64,000 nucleotides of DNA, from positions 33,345,949 through 33,409,948 of the forward strand of contig OZ026618.1 in NCBI GenBank assembly GCA_964020975.1. The letters are read 5' to 3'. Of the stretch, positions 50,181 to 62,816 are shown one piece after another. Within the stretch, counting starts at the first letter, position 1. The number at the start of each line of letters is the position of its first letter. A model generated the notes under the pieces. The model had not been told where the DNA came from and ran no database searches. It was given only the letters and a program-made list of their open reading frames with translations. Source of the stretch: Hermodice carunculata (Eukaryota > Annelida > Polychaeta > Eunicida > Amphinomidae). Position numbers and translations under genes: made by a program.

Positions 50181-51270
50181 CCATGTGGTCCATAGCCGCA
50201 TCAATGGTTTACCATGATTTAAGCTATCGGAGCTAAATAGGGACAAGTGTTGAAGAATGTACAAGTTGGCACAGAATTTGTCTTGCATAAAGAGCAAAAA
50301 AGACACACATTTACATTGGATGCACTTTATTATTAATGATGAATAATCTTTGCTCTTTTAAAACTATTCATGGGGCTTGGTTTTCAGCCTATGCGAGTTA
50401 CACCAGTGTGGCCAGTACCTCTGCAGCCAATTTGTGTCGTGTGCTTGTTCGGGAAAGACAGCTCCAACTGCCATCAACTTCCATGGTGCAAAGTGAAAAA
50501 AAAACTCATTATCTTATTGGGATATAGATGTATGTATCGTTTTGAAAATAAATTTTACATGGGTGTTCTTTGTGAAATAGATTTGTGTAAGTGGGAGCTT
50601 TGGGCTTTGATGGATTTGATGTTAGTATGGAGATGGTTTGGAAAGGTGCAAAGAATGAACCAATTGCAACAAAGATAGCTTGAACACAGCGGAAACTAAG
50701 GCTGTTTTGATTTTGATAACTGTTGGAATAAAAAGGATTTCCTGACACACAACACTTTTGTGACCCTGTAATATCAAACTTCCGCATAATATATATATTT
50801 GTGGTACATTAAGTATCATTAGTTTTATTGTTTCTGATATTGAATTTTATGTCCTTTGATAAACTGCTTGATAATCTTAAATATGTCATGGTCACTCAAT
50901 TTTTTTTAAAGATTAAACAATTGACGCTATGCACATTTCCTGTACGTTTTGGATTGACGTCTCAATTTATTATTACAGTCATGAATTCAGCAATTTAATG
51001 CTTTTAATACCTATAATGTGATTGAGTGGATACCACCAGCGAACCACAAAAAATCTTGTAATGTATACCTCAATGACATTAAAAACGTATGCCCAGGGCA
51101 ATTTAATTATGCAATATCAGACTTTCACATATAATACGCACAGGTTACCATACTCGCACAGGGTACCATGCGCCGAACATCAGCAAACGTTTGCTTAGCT
51201 CACTCCTTCTGCCACATGGCACCTTAGTGTTTCTTAACAAATTTCACATCCCATAAACCCATATTATAAT

Positions 51271-51272
<2 letters not shown>
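50181..51272. other. Intergenic, no gene seen
   Basis: A pair of short overlapping frames at 50336-50678 has no recognisable product. Confidence 0.4.

Positions 51273-51320
<48 letters not shown>
51273..51320. repeat. (TA)n microsatellite
   Basis: About 48 bp of pure TA dinucleotide. Confidence 0.95.
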
Positions 51321-51323
<3 letters not shown>

Positions 51324-51369
51324 GGGATATGTGTATCATCTCTGTACTAGATTTGGGCATAATCAATTA

Positions 51370-52060
51370 ATCAATTCAGGCACTTTGAAGATCTTTAAGC
51401 AATAATGTCAAACTGACTGCAATCATCTCACAATAACCACACTATATAGTCCATCCAAGCGTTGTTATATCTAGAGATTTCAAAGCCAGTGACAGTCACA
51501 GTAACCACATAAAAGGCCATAAAGACATGAAAACTATGGTGGCCAATATCTGTTCTATAAAAAGAGACCTCTGAACCAATCTTAGAGGATTGAGGTACTT
51601 CAAAGATATTGCAGTAACATAGGTCATATTGACCGCAAACATGCCACAGCAGCACTGGAGTAAGTTGCAGTAGCCACACAATTCGTCACATTGACCTGAA
51701 AACCTAAAAACCCAATATTCCTTTCATAATGCATATCTGTACCAAATTAAGGAAGCATCCATCTAAGCGTCTTTAAAATATTGTGGTCGCAAAGTCAAAT
51801 TGATAGTAACTGGCCACAGTAAGCACAAAATAAGTCACAGTGAGCAGGAAATCTAATCAGTTATTTTTCAAGAATGCATAAATGTACCACAGTTGATACA
51901 AATCCATCCAGGTACTTTAGAGATATTGTAGCATCAGTCAAATGCAGGTATACAGGTCCACGGAATAAGTCTCCGTGAAGCTGAAATTGGACGTAGCTGA
52001 AAGGTTTGGGAAAAAAATACTGTATGAGTTGTGGGTCGATGGACAATGAGAAACGGAAGA
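51370..52060. repeat. Degenerate tandem repeats, family 2
   Basis: A phrase of the type 'TACTTTAGAGATATTG' recurs in diverged form near 51380, 51463, 51596, 51770 and 51911. It is accompanied by 'CCATCCA(A/G)GC/GG' and 'GTCACAGTGA/GTAACC'. Spacing is irregular, about 80-175 bp. It is a decayed satellite-like array, not a gene. Confidence 0.55.
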
Positions 52061-53220
52061 GTGAATATCCTGTTAGTTCGACAAGCGAGTCAGTTTAGCT
52101 AGAAGTATTGAATAAAAATTGCAGATTAGCGCTACACCTCTGGCATATGCCAGGAAACAGCTTCCCTTCGATCGCCAGGGACTCACAGTCTCCCACCTCA
52201 CCTCCAGGAAGACTACTGATTAATTCAATAAATTCAATAATGGCAGGACAAATGTGGAATATAACAGGACAGGAAGTAGAAAAATGTGACTAGAAATTAG
52301 TCCCTTTCTTGGTAGATTTCAATTACCATTTTTATTCTGTATTTCAAATTCATTCATTTATTTCTACATCTTTATGATAATATAGCACACAGGAGACATT
52401 TTCCAGTTGTTAACTAAAATTCTAGGCATATCTACTGCATAGACAATTGACGGCTTTATATTTTTAAATTGGTCATAACCCCTGGCTACCAAAAATCATG
52501 ACCTGCAGGAAGCCCTGGACTGTTCATGGATATACTAGTATTTTTAATTTTAATCACTTCCTTGTAAACAAATTGCAGCTATTGTAAAGATTTTTAGCCA
52601 TGGAAAAGAGTGTGTAAGTAAATTGTGGATCCAAAAGTTTTAAGATTTAAAATGGTATTTGTTACGATGATTGCGGATGACTAAGTTGACAAAATGTTCA
52701 AAGGTTAGGAATCAGAGGAAATGTATGACCTTTTGCAGCCAATTTCTTCATTTTTAACAAATTTGACCAGTGTTTACAGAGGCAAAAATTTTTACTCTAC
52801 ATTTCAACTCACCATAAACGTATACAGTCATTCAATGGTATTACTTGACATCCTAGATTATTCTTCACGTATGGTTTAATAATCATGCATATGAAATGCT
52901 TAGATTTCCAGTAAATTGGTACAGTTGACATATGAGATGTTATTTGAAGAACAGATTGTCAACAGGTGGAATGAAAGCTAAATGGTAATTGTCCCCCAGA
53001 AGTGAAACTTAGACGCAATTTATCACTGACGTTGTAGCATTGTTGGCAAGCTGCCTAGTGCCTCTTTATGTGTACATGTAAGGCTTCTTCAAAATCTACG
53101 TTCCATTACCCAGTGTTCGTTGTATGTTTCTTGTGTGTGTGTGTGTATTTGTTATCTTTGTTTTGGTTTTGTGTCATATTTTTATTGATGGTTTCTTTCT
53201 AAGCCAGCTTGTCTGATGGT
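52061..53220. other. Intergenic, no gene seen
   Basis: Plain AT-rich sequence with a short (GT)n at about 53132-53148. Confidence 0.4.
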
Positions 53221-54234
53221 ACCCTGTTCGTCGTCCGCGTTCATCCCTCAATAATTCACATTTTTAAACTTTTTCTCCAAAACCATGTACTTGAATTTTC
53301 TTGGGGATGTATGTGTTCCTTTGTACCTAATGTATCCGAATAGTTACTGTCCAATGCATTTTGTAATTTTAAGAGTCTGTTTGCTCAATGTTGGCATCGT
53401 TGTTCCCAATAAATCTTATTCTCTGAAGCCTGCAGGCCAATTGCTTTTGAAGTGCAAAGGGACACTTGCATTACAAATGGATATCTGAGTTTCAAAAGCT
53501 TTGGAACTCGTGCTCCTATTGATTAAAACTTGCATACCTATTTATTACTATGTTAATCAACGGGGATTGCAATGGAACTTCATATTTTCGACTTCTTGTT
53601 CAATGCCGTCCATCCGATTTGGTTCAAGCTTGGTGGAGACATACATTATATATCCCTCTACCATGTTTTTAAATGACTATGCCCCATTGAACTTTCAGTT
53701 TTTAACGATCATTTGAGGAAAACTTTAAAAGACATTTTTGCAATTACATTGCAAATCGCTTTCAAACTGCAAACAGATACATCTGGGAAACCCTCCTTCT
53801 TAATTTGTTCCACAGATCATGATTTTTGTTGTTGTTGTTGTTTGTTTGTTTGTTTGCTTTTGTTTTTTTTTTTTTGTTTTTTTTGTTTTTTGTTTTTTGT
53901 TTTTTTTTGGTTTGTGTTTTTGTTTTGTTTTTGTTTCTGTTTTTCTCGCTTGTTTTTTTATCGTTTTTTGATCCACCCTTGTGTGTTTTATCTATTTTTG
54001 ACTTCTTCAAAAACGCCCCTTAAATTGTTATGAAACTTGTTGGAACTGTAGCACCTCCGGATGCGTTCTATGGGGATTGCATTTTAAAATTTCATGTAAA
54101 GAAACATATTTTATTTCAGATTATTTACAAACTCAGGAAACCAATAAAAAAAAGCACCCCCCCAAAAAACAAAAAACCAACCAACCAACAAACGAAACAA
54201 ACAAACAACAACAAAACGGAAACAAAACAATACA

Positions 54235-54276
<42 letters not shown>

Positions 54277-54860
54277 AAATGAGGCAGTATTTCTGCATGG
54301 CAAGCTATGCTCCTATCTCAGTATTTTCATAATACTTCTTAGTATGGAGTCCAACAAACTATGAAATCCATACCCGGTGCTTCCATGTTGAGCTTGAGAA
54401 TGGTGGCATAGGCTGTGTACAAAAAGGGCTACAAACCATGTCTTGGTAGCTGAGAGGCATGCAGCATAAATTCACAATTCGACTTTCTGGCCAAAATTCA
54501 GATTCACTTCAAATATGGTGGGGAAGTACCTTGAGTGGCTTTCTACTAATCTTATTCAAAATGGTTATGCTTTGTTAATACGAATTCCTTCGTGTTTGAC
54601 AAACTCTTAAAAAGCCACCGTCTCCGTTTTTCTTTTTGTTTTTTTTGTTTTTTGTTTTTTTGTATTTTCCATCACAAAGTGTTCACTCCTGTCTTGCTTG
54701 GTTTAGATTTTGTTCAAGTCTTTTTGTGGAACTACAACGCAAAAAAAATATAGGTCTTAGATCCAAAAATGTGTACGTGCACATGGATTTAGACGTATTT
54801 GATTGGATGATGAGTGTCACGTGATTAAATTTACTAATGACAGGCCTTCAGACTTCCATG
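53221..54860. repeat. Field of degenerate repeats, family 1, with two opposed low-complexity arms
   Basis: Shares phrases with 48.4-50.2 kb: 'GGCCAATTGCTTTTGAAGTGC' (53430), 'TTCAAGCTTGGTGGAGACAT' (53622) and 'CAAATATGGTGGGGAAGTAC' (54510). Inside it lie a T/G-rich arm (53820-53968) and an A/C-rich arm (54138-54282) in opposite orientation. Confidence 0.55.
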
Positions 54861-55806
<946 letters not shown>

Positions 55807-56165
55807 CCTGCAGGGAATCAAAATCAAATACACGCCAGAATGAACAAGTACATGTGCAAAATCTCAGCCAGTAATACAGCGGCTCAGAAGGGGAACCTGG
55901 CAAGCACATAAAATACGCATAATCGGAAAGTGCGCATGTGCCAACTGCGATAAGGTTCCTCTTTAGGAACTCTCCCAATTTTACCATCTTTTTGCTCGGT
56001 ATGATTTGTAATCTATACCTGATGTGCGAGAACTTAAGTTTTCATGTGTATGGATATTATGTAAAGACGACTTTTTGACGTTTGAGCTAAGGGGGGATGA
56101 TTTGAAGGGATACATGTCAGAGTCTTCTTTGTTTGAAACTCTGGCCAAAGAATTTGTATTAAGTC

Positions 56166-56663
56166 ATGAATGGTCAAAATGTACAAGATGTTGGTGATAT
56201 TGCCACTTCAAGTAGCAAGTATGGTTGAAATACAGTAGCTTTCAAGAGACCTTGAGATTCGCCTACTCATACTGGTGAAACACATCCATGAGAACGTACA
56301 AGAACTGAACATTTATCCCCAGAAGCTTTCTTCGACATACTGAGCGACCCCACGATCGTTGCGGTCTTCCAAAAATAATGGCAAACGCTTTAATTCTTGC
56401 CCCAAAGAAGATTGATGATCGTGATTCAAAGGTCCATAACCAAGAGACTCTTAATTCAGAGCAGACTGCCAGATAAGTCGCTCTTGAGGCCAAATGTAAT
56501 GCATTAGAGGCCAGAGTTGATAACCTACAAAAGTCTCCTGATGAGTAGTCCGAGCCGCCTCACTTAGTTGGACTAACTCGTGATTCTCTCAAGCAGTACA
56601 GGTGACTTTTAAATCTAAGAATATCTGGCATTAAATAGAACGTAGCACCCCACGAAAATAAAG
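56166..56663 (+). pseudogene. LINE-A ORF1, N-terminal part
   Basis: A plausible start, MNGQNVQDVGDIATS, lies at 56166. It is followed after stops by SPEAFFDILSDPTIVAVFQK. One frame over comes a coiled-coil stretch, ALEAKCNALEARVDNLQ, then DSLKQYR and LNLRISGI. This is the usual order in LINE ORF1 proteins (coiled coil, then the '(R)NNLRI(S)GI' start of the RRM-like domain), which bind element RNA and trimerise. It is cut at the codons for His-Glu-Asn-Lys by the inner LINE. At least five in-frame stops and one frameshift are visible, so it is not functional. Confidence 0.75.
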
Positions 56664-59247
56664 CGGGGAATGTGAGTGATCACCTGCCTCTGTGGCTATG
56701 CCTATCACCGGCTAGGTGCAAAGGTGGCTCGGGCCGTGGAGGCCGTATGTTCCCTTTACCCCAGTGGAAGGAGCGGGACAAGAGACAAACATATAAAGTA
56801 ATACTCTCAGAGAAGCTGAAGTCTGTTCCTATTGTCGACAAGAGCCAGTTAAACAATAATTTGCAATATGCTGTTGATAATTACGTACAAAGCATTAATG
56901 ATGGCTGTCCCGAGGCTACCCGCTCTGCTGGGTGTCTACCCGATAGAAAGTATAAGCCAAAGTCTTACTAGTGCCCCGAGTTATCTAGACTGCATGATAA
57001 AAAAAAAATCTGGTGGCATCTGTGGGTAGAAAATGGTCGACCAAGATTTGGTCCAGTGTTTGATACTTGGAAATATATCAAAAAACAGTTCAGACATTTA
57101 TGTAGGAAGTGAAAATACTAATAAGTTTCGGTCATTGGATAGTTTATTCAAGCACAGAAATCTGCCACAGTTCCGGAATAAAATAAATCGGAGAAAACAG
57201 CCAAACTCAGTTTTAACTGTGAACGATTTGGAAGCCTATTATAGTAAAACTATGGGCGAGTCACCTCTTTTGCCGGATGACGAGATCAGTCTTTCAGTCT
57301 CTGATACTTTTGATAGGCATATTTTACACTGTGAATGGAAACATATTTCTTCCGATAACATAGATAAATATATCAGACGGTTGTCGACAAATACTTCTCC
57401 TGGCTTGGATGGTGTGACAATTGAGCATTTTATTTATGGTAATTGTGATATCCTACATGAACATTTATCCGTCTTGATCATTTTTATTTTTAACAATACT
57501 ATCATACCAAGTGTTCTACAGAATGGGATGACTGTTCCCGCTCTCAAGAAACCCGGGCTAAACCGTAATAGTGCTTCTAGTTACCGCCCAATCACGGTTT
57601 GTTCAATTTACTCTAAATTAACAGAATTTTCAATCCATGTACCTGATAATGTCTCTGAAAACCAGTTTGAATTTAGACAGAAACGGGGAACGGACATGTG
57701 TACGGTTATGCTTAATGACATCATATCATATTATAAAGCCAAACACTCTCCCATTTTTATATGCAGCTTGGATGCTGAAAAAATGCTTTGACCGTATTTG
57801 GCATTGTGGTCTGTTCTATAAATTATGGTTGTCTATTGAAGTCACTGACTGGCTGTTTTTATATAAATGGTACAGTAATATGTTTGCAGTCATCAAATGG
57901 AATTGTACCTACAGTGAATGTTTCCATGTTACCCGTGGTACCCGTCAGCGAAGTTCTCTGTCACCTAGATTCTTTAATTTATTTATTAATGACTTGCTGC
58001 GTCAACTGCAGGAGGCTAATTATGGAGTTCGTATCGCTGATGTAAAATATAACAGTTTTGCTTTTGCTGATGACATTACTCTGGTGTCGTCCACCGTGTC
58101 GGGTCTTCAATCTTTAATAATCAATATATGCAACGATTATGCTCTTAACTGGCAGTTTACGTTTGGACATTTCAAGTCAAAGTGTATGATTGTAGGTGGG
58201 AGTCACCTTTTTCTTCCAGGTAAATCTCCCTTACATTGTTGGTCTCTGGGACAGAAGAAACTCAACACGGTGGACGAGTTGGAGATTCAGAGTGTTACAT
58301 TTTCTTCCAGGGGTCAATACAACAACCATGTAAATAAGAGATGTGCCGCCTCTGGGCGGGCTATTTTTAAATATGCTAATGCTGGTATGAGCTACCCCGG
58401 TATAAACTCTCAGGCCAATTCATACCTGTGGAAAACGGTGGGAGTTCGTTGCCTCACTTACACAATGAACACTGTTTATCTATCTCAAAGAAATTTGTCT
58501 CAACTGGAGTCTACTCAAGGCACCCTTGTAAAGGGCTGCTCAGGTCTTAGTAAACGTCACCGTCATTCCCGCCTGTTGGAAGCTTTAAATATCCCACCTG
58601 TTTCACATATAATAAAGTGAGAACTGCCTCACTAATTTATAGAGTCAGCAGGATAGATTCGCCTACCCGTTCAATATTTTTTCATACTTTATCCCAGTAT
58701 TTAACAAGCAGACAGTCCATACGGGGCTCACTTTGCCACCGTATGCAGGAGGAGAGAATACCCCTCCACTCAGTGTTTCGACAACGGACAGTCCCTGTTC
58801 TGGCCGTGGCTGCAACCCCTGATAGGCTCACCGATACATTAAAATACTTACTTTGTGGTCCGAAATTCAATCTCCAGAATTCTTGGAACCATCGCATGGT
58901 GCGACTGTTAACAAGTGCTTTCTGACTGCATTCTGTGTGGCCTACCATATGGTGGGGGTGGGGGTGGGGGGGTGGGGGGTCGGCCCGAGTGTTCAATCTG
59001 TGCGACTTGGGGCGGTTGGATCCTCTGGTCGGCCCAGCCCTCCGGGGGAGGTCCCGACCATGTTGTGTGACACAGGTATAATTATAGCTCTACGGTTATG
59101 TCCTGGTATCTGTGGGTCTTTTCTGTGGGCTCTCTGGCCATGTTATTTTATGTGTTCTTATTTTATGTTTTCTTGTCCTGTAACTGTATATCCCCATGTA
59201 ATGGTATTTATGTATTTCCCTGTTTCCGGGGGTTTTAATAAAAGAAT
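56664..59247 (+). mobile_element. Inner LINE (LINE-B), 5'-truncated, inserted in LINE-A
   Basis: It begins inside the endonuclease at its C-terminal SDHLPL motif, carries the full reverse transcriptase and C-terminal region, and ends with a 3' UTR and AATAAAAG-type tail. AATAAAG is present on both sides (56657-56663 and 59248-59254) as a target-site duplication. Its length of 2,584 bp and 5' truncation are the normal outcome of target-primed reverse transcription. It is the same family as the scrap at 16 kb. Confidence 0.85.
56672..58925 (+). pseudogene. LINE-B ORF2: endonuclease tail, reverse transcriptase, C-terminal region
   Basis: In order: SDHLPLWL, the last catalytic motif of APE endonuclease; a WWHLWVENGRPRFGP-like linker just before 57050; RT block NTSPGLDGVTIEHF (~57390) and PALKKPGLNRNSASSYRPIT (~57540-57600); QFEFRQKRGT; SLDAEK, where one extra A in an A-run (57778-57783) shifts the frame; FDRIWH; GTRQRSSLSPRFFNLFINDLL; catalytic FADD near 58065; then QLESTQGTLVKG and, after a shift near 58617, DRLTDTLKYLL...LLTSAF. 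The protein would nick DNA and copy element RNA. A stop at 56971, another before 57033 and two shifts disable it. The RT motifs themselves are well preserved, so the copy is not very old. Confidence 0.88.
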
Positions 59248-59254
59248 AATAAAG

Positions 59255-59661
59255 ATACTGACAAAATTCTACTCCATTTATGTAAAAATTAACGAGGAGT
59301 TGGTGTGTTCTTGCCAGACATACAAAGGTCTCATTGGATAGGGAGAAAATGGACGAACAGTACCATCACAGTTATATTTACAAGTTACAGAGCATGTGCC
59401 AAATTGAAAGGATCAAATGTATTTCTAGCCGAGGAACTAAATAAATACAGGAACAGACTTGCGTACCTTGCCCCTCAGCTAAAAAGGGACAAGTTCATTA
59501 TGGACACTTTTTCAACGGATGGCAAAGTCATGATCGAGACTCGCTCTACACCTGATGATCCCACCCTAAAAACCTTCGAAATGAAGTGCGTGGACAATTT
59601 AGAGAAATTTAGATGTCCTACTTCAACAAAGCCACCAAGTGTAGAAATATTGTTGTTGTAA
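59255..59661 (+). pseudogene. LINE-A ORF1, C-terminal part
   Basis: Picks up exactly after the inner insertion: DTDKILLHLCKN, one stop, then PDIQRSHWIGRK, ITVIFTSYRACAKLKGSNVFLAEELNKYR and FSTDGKVMIET. The signature 'D-I-x-x-S-H-x-I-G-(R)K ... I-V-x-F-x-S-Y-R ... L-K-G-x-x-(I/V)-F-(I/L)-x-E-x-L ... R ... DGK' is that of the ORF1 RRM and C-terminal domain in CR1/L2/RTE-type LINEs. The frame continues the codons broken at 56663 without loss, which supports the nesting. Ends at a stop at 59659-59661. Confidence 0.8.
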
Positions 59662-60403
59662 ACATCTAATCTTTCTAGACTCTAACCATGGTTACTCGGA
59701 CTACCCCTCATTACTCACAATTTGCATTGTTCGTAAGTAGTAACTCGATTTTTTATTGGCTACAGGTTTACTTTTCACTGCAATGCTGTTGCATTACACT
59801 TTTTTGGCACTGTTTCAGTTACGCGGATCAGCAGACTTGATTCATAACATATTTGGTTACCTGCGCTTTATTAGCGGTCTAGCATCGCAAGCACATATTA
59901 TAATCTTGCCGTTTGTTTTGTTTTTTATATTACCTGCTATGACAGACACCAGTTAAAATTTTCTTTCATTTTTCACCGGTTCGCGATTTTTGTTATTTTA
60001 CATATTAAACTTCGCTGTGGAGACTTTTGCAACTTGATAGTTGCCCATTTGTAAAATTTGTAGAGTGAGAATCGTTAAAATACCCTTGCTACGTGTCGGT
60101 AGTGGATGATGAACAAGATAAAACACAGAGTGGCACTGCAGTGTCGCGGCCAGTTACTTTCTTGCATCTTTGGAATCCCCTTCAAATGTGTACTACTGCA
60201 CCTAGCTGTTTATATCATCAAAGTTGACACCACATTCCTGTTCTTGCTGCAGAAATAACTTTTCGTGAAACAATTCAAAAGTACAGCATGGGGAAAATAT
60301 GCATTTTTATGCTTATATTTGCTTGACATTACTTCTATCTGAACAATCTATTATGTTTATCTCTGGTATATTCCTTTTGTGTGATATATTACTGGCTCTA
60401 TTT

Positions 60404-60783
60404 GGAGATATCCATCCAAATCCCGGCCACGGTGTTAAAATATGTTGAATTTCATTCATTTAAACATTAAAATTCCCTACTGCAAATAACAAAATAGACG
60501 AGCTTGAGTCTCTGTGTATTCACAACAATGTTGGTGTAACTTGTCTTAATGAAACCAAGCTAGATAACTCAGTAAGAGACATTGACATTGAAATACACGG
60601 ATTTTCCAATCTTTTTAGGTGTAACCATACCAGCCATTGCAGTGGTGTAGCAATTTAAATTTCTGGTCAGGTAGTTGGTAAGCAGAAGCTTGATCTCAGC
60701 CGAGCTAATGTGGGATCTCTGATCATTGAAACTACTATAAAAAAGTGTAAGATTTTCATAGGTACCGTTTACATTGCCTGCTA
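60404..60783 (+). pseudogene. LINE-A ORF2 start: NPG (2A-like) motif and APE endonuclease N-terminal half
   Basis: GDIHPNPGH (60404-60430) is the Gly-Asp-(V/I)-x-x-Asn-Pro-Gly motif seen at the front of many invertebrate LINE ORF2 proteins and related to 2A ribosome-skipping peptides. Here the usual final Pro is His. Next, NNKIDELESLCIHNNVGVTCLNETKLDNS carries the catalytic Glu motif (x-N-E-T-K-L, usually S-E-T-W-L) of the AP-type endonuclease. Then come HGFSNLFRCNHTSHCSGVAI and IFIGTVYIAC. One in-frame stop lies in the middle, and the sequence ends before the rest of the nuclease. Non-functional. Confidence 0.75.
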
Positions 60784-60790
60784 AACATCC

Positions 60791-61122
60791 GTTCTTGGCG
60801 GTCTACTACCCCCCCCCCCCCCCCGCGAACGTCTGCCCTTCTTTGGCAGCGTCACTGTCTGGAAGCAGGCAGCGCCGTCCTGGCATCGCAGCCAGCGAGT
60901 GGCTAGGTGTGGGGATGCGCGCAGTGGATTGTGGGATAGTGACTCTGTGAGCGCCATTTTGTTTCTAGGCTATTACACGGCACTGTGGGTATTGACCACA
61001 CGCCGCTCAATTAACTGTTTGGGTTCACCTGCTGGGAAGGTGCGAACAACATAATGGGGTAACGGGATTAGCACCTCTGCTGTGCGATATCCAGCAGGGG
61101 TTACATTAAGGATTTTTCAGTG
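60791..61122. other. GC-rich patch after a C-run
   Basis: Eighteen Cs in a row (about 60809-60826) open a stretch clearly richer in GC and CpG than the rest of the window. It includes GCGCCATTTTG (a YY1-like core) and TTGTGGGATAGTGACT. It could be a promoter fragment or the end of an unnamed repeat. No transcript start can be assigned. Confidence 0.35.
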
Positions 61123-61139
61123 TGGGTCCGTTGGACCCA
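61123..61139. repeat. Perfect GGGTCC palindrome
   Basis: TGGGTCC-GTT-GGACCCA is a 7-bp perfect hairpin with a 3-base loop. GGGTCC recurs at about 61161 and 61188. Confidence 0.8.
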
Positions 61140-62816
61140 TCTTTCTCCATTTTCAGGAAAAATAGTGGGTCCATGAACTGAATCTATGGGTCCAGTCTGA
61201 AATTGTGCAAACTGGACTTCATTTGATGTAATTTGATTAATTGATTTTATTTGGTATAATTAACATATATCACAATGATAAATATATAAAACATGCATGT
61301 AACTTAAGCCTAGAAACGAACATAACATAGGGTCTTTATGCTCACGTAGGTAACTCATTATTATAAAATTTAAGATTGAATAAAATAAAAAGTTACCAAT
61401 ATGCCAACTTGATGTAAAAGGGTCTAAAAGTTGTTAACGGTACCAAGGATGCATTCAATCTACCCAGGAACCTGCTATTACGACTAAGTCTGTATAGCAC
61501 ATCCCTGGTCTACCAAAAAATTGGTTGTGAACGGGGCTTAAGCCCTAGCACGCTGCCACTGTGCCAGTGTCTGGTGTTGTACACCGTGTGCCACTGGACA
61601 GTTTTTAACTCGCTTGCACAACAAGCGGCATGCGTGATTGAACATGCATGGGCTCTGTTATTTTTGCGATTGATTCCACTTGACGAAATTGTCAGAAATT
61701 ATATGATTTATATTTCTGTGCACTTTCTATTTCAATATACCTGAAAAATTTGATACCGTAGGCGGTGTTAAGTCTGATCTTAATTGCGGTCAATTAATTC
61801 CCCAAGCAACACGGCAGGCCCACAAGCCGTGCAACACACAAGCGAGCGTACACAGCCTGTCAGGGGCATACACCCAGGCATGGTTTTCCGCTACACATTT
61901 TCCCGGCCTTCGATCATAAATTTTTTAAATTCCTACAGATTTGTTCCATTCAAACATTTCAATGAAATCAAAACAACCGGTGTTTTTGAAACAATATACC
62001 AATAACCACGTGAACCAACGAAGACAGTGATGAACAACATCGTGTTACGCTGTCAGCGTTAGGCCGGCTAATGCAAAATTTCGCTTCGTCCACGTGTAAC
62101 CTTGCGATGACTAATCTGCGTATTTTCCTTGCCGTCCGTAATGAATTTTCACTCGTGCCTATATCTGGGTCTAGATTTTTTCGATGGAACTCTTCTTGGT
62201 GAAAATGTAATTTGAAAATTTAACATCTTAGTCTAATAATCTTTGCGTGATACGACTTGTACCTTCCCAACATTGCGGACATGAGACAAGCACATGGGGA
62301 ACAATGAATTTGATTGGACAGTGAGCAGCACGTGATCAAATCCATCCAATGAGGAGCCTGGAAGTGCTCTCAGCATTTGTAATGAGGTGAAGTGACGTCC
62401 ATCCATTCCGATTGTGGCAAATTTTTGGAGGGATACCCCACGAATATTTTTTTCTTAGCAAATAAGAGAGCTTGTTACATAGAAGGACGAACATCAGAGG
62501 ATTCCATCAGTATAATAAATAATCACGAGATTGATAATGGTCGATACAAAACACCGTGACCGCCGTTGTATCTTTCAAAAATGCATCGCGTTTTTGTGCG
62601 TGCGTCCACAGAGACGCAAAATGACAATGTTTTATTAATTTCCAGGCGTCATTTCTTTATTTTTTGCGTCTATGACGCAGGACGCAAGCTTAATGTGACC
62701 CCTGATCCAGCTACTGTTCTGCCATGTACGGCAACTGTGTTACGCACTCAGCCCAGTTGTAATTACTAAATTAGCTGCCTACGAACAGCGTCAGTGTCGC
62801 GGGAAAAAAGAAAAAA
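61140..62816. other. Upstream region of the helicase-like gene
   Basis: No exon is recognised. At 62580-62700 GACGCA/TGCGTC words recur six or seven times, followed by AAGCTTAATGTGACCCCTG, which I take as an unnamed dispersed repeat. The last 50 bp before the start codon are A-rich (GGGAAAAAAGAAAAAA). Confidence 0.4.

Larger units (their letters stand above)
56166..60790 (+). mobile_element. Outer LINE (LINE-A), APE type, with a second LINE nested in ORF1
   Basis: The outer element shows an ORF1 N-terminal part (56166-56663), the rest of ORF1 (59255-59661) and the N-terminal half of an APE endonuclease (about 60400-60783). Everything between 56664 and 59247 belongs to another LINE. It has no reverse transcriptase here because the copy stops at about 60790, next to a C-run and GC-rich sequence. 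Several stops and shifts show that it is dead. Architecture (coiled-coil and RRM-type ORF1, NPG motif before the endonuclease) fits the CR1/L2 side of the Jockey superclade. Clade placement is tentative. Confidence 0.8.
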
